A DNA stretch of 11,156 bases, taken from positions 1 through 11,156 of the forward strand of contig CALAHA010000165.1 of the NCBI GenBank assembly GCA_937891565.1. Direction: 5' to 3'. This stretch comes from an uncultured Ilumatobacter sp. (GTDB lineage Bacteria; Actinomycetota; Acidimicrobiia; Acidimicrobiales; Ilumatobacteraceae). Positions 9,901 through 11,156 of this stretch are shown here, piece by piece. Position 1 is the first letter of the stretch. Every line of letters starts with the position of its first letter. The notes under the pieces are model-generated. The model ran no database searches and had not been told where the DNA came from. It saw nothing but the letters and a program-made list of their open reading frames with translations. The translations under genes and the position numbers were made by a program.

Positions 9901-11156
9901 CGAGACGCTGCTGTAATCGACCGTATCGAAGCCCCCGACGCCGCCATCAACCGCAGCCCGCACGTCGGTCGCGACGCCATTGACGAGCGCCTCCACCGCG
10001 GAGTTTCCGGCGAATGAAAAGGTGTCGGCGTCGTCGCCGCCGACCAGCGATTCAATCGACCCGAAGGAGACGGCTGAAATCGCTGCCCCTGCATCGAGGG
10101 TTCCGGCGTAGGCGGTGGCAACGACCCAGTTGTGTGAAGCGCCGTCGCGGGCCTGGAGTTCGTCTTTCCCGCCGCCGCCGTCCACCGTCAGCGAAACACT
10201 CGCGGTCGCGATCGACCCAACAAGAAGCACGTCTGCATCGTCACCCAGATCGACCCGCATGGATCCTGTGGCGGGCCTCGTCGCTTTCAGCTCTGCAACG
10301 AGGCCGGGGGTCGCCGCAGCATCGTCATAGAATTTTCCGGCGTTGCTCGTCAGGACGATCTGCCCCGCCACAGCCGGGTCGTCCGCAAGCGTCCACATGT
10401 CTCGCAGCGGGCTGCCGTGGATCACGAGCGATGTGAGGTTGCCAGCCAGAACGGATTCGAGGCCGGCGTAGGTGATCGCCTTACCATGCACTGTGGCGGT
10501 GTGGCTCCCCGCGGTCGATCTCGGATTGAGCCGGGAGTAACTGCCGTCTTCCGCATAGACGATGATTCCATCGACGCCACCAACCCCTCCGCTCAGCGTG
10601 CCGCTGATGCTGCCTTCGCCTTCGATGATGAAGAAATCGCTTCCGGCATCCGAGCCCGTGATGTTCTCGATGCCTGAAAACTCGACGACGTCTTCGATGA
10701 ATCCAGAATCGGCGCCGCTGATCTGCCACACCGCGTCGCTTGCCGAGCCGATCAGGGTGTCGCTGCCAGCCCCGCCGACGACACCTGTGACATTCCGCAC
10801 TCCGCCCGTGCCGGTGGCCGTCTGGGCCGCAAGGTTGACCGTCACCGCCGACTCATACGCCGAGTAATCGAGGGCATTGCTTCCCAGGCCGCCGTCCAGC
10901 TTGCCTGTGAGGGAGGCTCCGTCGGCGAACGTGAAGACGTCGATGCCCGTGCCGCCGACAATACTCTCCACAGACGTAAACTCGATCGCCTCCCCGAGCG
11001 TGCCGGCATCGGCCAAGGTCTCTCCGAGGCCGATGTTCCAGGCATTGTCGGCGACCGTGCTCAGAATCGTGTCGCTTCCACCGCCACCGTCCACCGCCAC
11101 CGCTGGAATCGTCACGTCGCCGAACGTGAAGGCATTGTCCGACACGCCGCCGGTCA
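1..11156 (-). CDS. Giant repeat-rich surface/secreted adhesin-like protein, interior fragment (both ends missing)
   Basis: One frame on the minus strand is open across the whole window: 3,718 complete codons with no stop and no identifiable start. Codons occupy + strand triplets beginning at 1, 4, 7 and so on. Translation gives consistent repeat domains from 11154 down to 1, so the frame is not a chance opening. The visible part alone is roughly 360-370 kDa by my estimate. It has no cysteine, few methionines, and is rich in Gly, Ala, Val, Ser, Thr and Asp. Domains in order are RTX-like turns with WxI strands, a haemagglutinin-like beta-helix, irregular beta-strand repeats, seven GLxxGxxYxV units, then about 18 beta-strand units with an inserted Tyr/Trp cassette. 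Proteins built this way are known or presumed extracellular adhesins exported by type I, type V or related routes. The signal and anchor that would decide the route are outside the window. No catalytic motif is visible. Adhesin function is inferred from architecture only. Confidence 0.95.
706..1155 (-). repeat. Tyr/Trp-rich cassette: three short tandem units plus a partial one
   Basis: Units run 1155-1018, 1017-877, 876-766 and a shortened 765-706. The consensus is 'dTVk...tvYrY.G.d.d.vdL...dYsd...W..v'. Matching pieces are TVKLADDYDNGGQGGRTYAY, DTVRSGTRVYRYVGDDNDGD, TYSDTDAWEPVELSLHTG, NTVKKASTVYRYLGEDDDVD, NYANTGLWAVFNG and DLGITDYSDTKLWELAD. Unit lengths are about 46, 47, 37 and 20 residues. 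The cassette is strongly acidic and aromatic, unlike the surrounding Ala/Val/Ser strands. The flanks GPITIDART (1251 onward) and GSITARSIAASLAAG (705 onward) together make one ordinary beta-strand unit, so the cassette is a loop insertion. The first unit lacks the final W; the fourth lacks the YRY half. Confidence 0.85.
3955..5829 (-). repeat. Seven tandem GLxxGxxYxV units (about 72-107 residues each)
   Basis: Units start at about 5829, 5613, 5292, 5013, 4731, 4458 and 4191. The consensus is 'a.tIdLGy.HGf..Gd.V.Yd.GGG..IGGL..G..Y.V......t.kLa.s', followed by a variable linker. Clear cases are ADTIDLGYSHGFVTGDTVRY, YDAGGGGALGGLVSGMTYAV, GGGTAIGGLTNGATYYVVPD and GGGTDIGGLTSGITYFVTVV. The fifth unit (4731) is the most diverged, with ITFTEGHGLVDDDIVTY and no GGG. 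Linkers also share a motif: GSGTAHRL, STGEAHTL, VATGTAHA and VATGTAHA. The two VATGTAHA linkers belong to the last two units, suggesting the most recent duplication. These modules recur, from memory, in giant proteins of planctomycetes and other bacteria; their fold and ligand are unknown to me. Confidence 0.9.
7021..7155 (-). other. Helix-like non-repetitive segment 2
   Basis: About 45 residues: ASEKTKKAAQYLQLARVGTN followed by ALTGSAGLTAAIGALIATGM and RNPAG. It begins with a basic amphipathic stretch and continues into a small-residue hydrophobic run (GLTAAIGALIATGM). The basic charge contrasts with the acidic surroundings. It interrupts the beta pattern between TVALFDAGQSDF and GGSMGVIVVGIA. 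The hydrophobic run is short for a transmembrane helix, and a membrane role would be unexpected mid-protein. Confidence 0.5.
7801..7905 (-). other. Helix-like non-repetitive segment 1
   Basis: About 35 residues reading LSEKLGDGDYWLKSLKGLGA and then SVLNFLTNIRLFFGY. This is the most aromatic and lysine-bearing hydrophobic stretch in a protein otherwise built of Gly/Ala/Val/Thr strands, and it looks amphipathic and helical. It sits between FDETELPIYSG and the resumed strand pattern at SDATAKVLVGDADITAVNG. It is too polar and interrupted to call a membrane helix. Its function is unknown. Confidence 0.5.
7930..8640 (-). other. Filamentous-haemagglutinin-like beta-helix segment
   Basis: The sequence follows a short-rung pattern of 'G.I.l.g..i.i..G..l', for example GGAIEVVGGTVVVNPGVVLS, GDIHLTGTTIEIKAGGQLLA, GGDIRLEARDEMF and RDGVVIQGRDIIATATA. 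This resembles the right-handed beta-helix rungs of haemagglutinin-type exoproteins and adhesins. It bridges the RTX-like region and the beta-strand repeats and contains the GTGY insert described separately. Assignment rests on rung pattern only; no family-specific motif is present. Confidence 0.6.
8140..8265 (-). other. GTGY-motif insert in the beta-helix segment
   Basis: About 42 residues: GGGSGLRVDITTDGVGKPHV, then VIRDRGTGYADGEVITIREP. The pattern 'GSG..v.v...g.....v.i...G.GY..GE.iti' recalls a small beta module found, from memory, in phage tail and other structural or adhesive proteins, usually as 'GxGYxxGDxIxI'. It interrupts the haemagglutinin-like rungs between YKSVATTA and VGSNITVQVDG. 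The motif is plain in the sequence; the relationship to phage modules is a guess. Confidence 0.45.
8641..11100 (-). repeat. Five RTX-like / WxI beta units (N-terminal side of visible protein)
   Basis: Units begin near 11100, 10785, 10191, 9852 and 9249 and run toward lower coordinates. The shared order is a glycine-rich turn (VDGGGGSDTI, GGAGSDTLIG, GGSGSDTLVG), a tryptophan strand (AWNIG, VWQISG, VWTLSA, RWEITG), then a 'VxFxSxExxVGG' or 'FENITG' strand, a 'DxFxF/I' strand, and a second glycine-rich turn. Several units continue with a 'LDYS..VTVNL' strand. GGxGxDxL is the calcium-binding nonapeptide signature of RTX proteins. Here it occurs about once per 40-60 residues rather than in tandem, so a classical calcium roll is doubtful. 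The last unit (9249-8641) carries extra sequence including LTLSQSGGQITF and TLRVRLSGGDSLLV. Repeat identity is seen directly; calcium binding is not established. Confidence 0.85.
9541..9720 (-). repeat. Isolated GLxxGxxYxV unit inserted in an RTX-like unit
   Basis: About 60 residues reading VDSTAHTLRFVAEHNLVSGQ, then TSGLVSGTTYYVEVVDAKVI and RLYSEEA. This matches the tandem units at 5829-3955: an entry strand, a 'H..L/F V.SGQ' turn, 'GLxxGxxYYV', then a 'D...I.L' strand. It lies between the WTLSAQ strand and the FVSFENLFGG strand of the unit that starts at 9852. In sister units those two strands are much closer, so this is an in-frame insertion. It lacks the usual YDxGGGxxIGG stretch, having a shorter YMTNLSTADT there, and looks diverged. 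Confidence 0.8.

Noticed and set aside
1..11156. Possible tRNA, rRNA, promoter, terminator or insertion sequence.
   Set aside because: No cloverleaf, rRNA-like stretch, hairpin followed by a T run in an intergenic setting, or transposase motif was seen, and the coding frame occupies every base.

Overview
The window is the interior of one giant gene on the minus strand. Read in triplets from base 1, the + strand contains no tta, cta or tca in that frame from base 1 to base 11154. Its reverse complement is therefore one open frame of 3,718 codons with no start and no stop inside the window. Both ends of the gene lie outside. I see no intergenic space, RNA gene, promoter, terminator, mobile element or CRISPR array. 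Apparent genes on the + strand are shadows of this high-GC coding sequence.

The product is a repeat-built, cysteine-free, Gly/Ala/Val/Ser/Thr/Asp-rich protein with about 14 methionines in the visible part. It looks like a giant secreted or surface adhesin of the kind databases call 'beta strand repeat-containing protein' or filamentous/LktA-like adhesin. From memory, such mosaics are common in Planctomycetota and occur in other environmental Gram-negative bacteria. The high GC, codon use and repeat types fit a planctomycete best, but this is inference because no taxonomic marker is present.

Layout from N to C (descending coordinates): (1) 11100-8641, five units with sparse RTX-like GGxGxDxL turns and a conserved WxI strand, one of which carries an inserted 'GLxxGxxYxV' unit at 9720-9541. 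(2) 8640-7930, a filamentous-haemagglutinin-like beta-helix stretch with a GTGY-motif insert. (3) 7980-5830, irregular beta-strand repeats with two helix-like, non-repetitive segments. (4) 5829-3955, seven tandem GLxxGxxYxV units. (5) 3954-1, about 18 beta-strand units of roughly 52-75 residues, interrupted at 1155-706 by a tandem Tyr/Trp-rich cassette. The last eight units form a duplicated four-unit super-repeat.

The most interesting feature is the nested architecture. Three short-repeat families sit inside loops of longer beta-strand units without breaking the frame. Nothing indicates an enzyme, a defence system or a multi-gene pathway.
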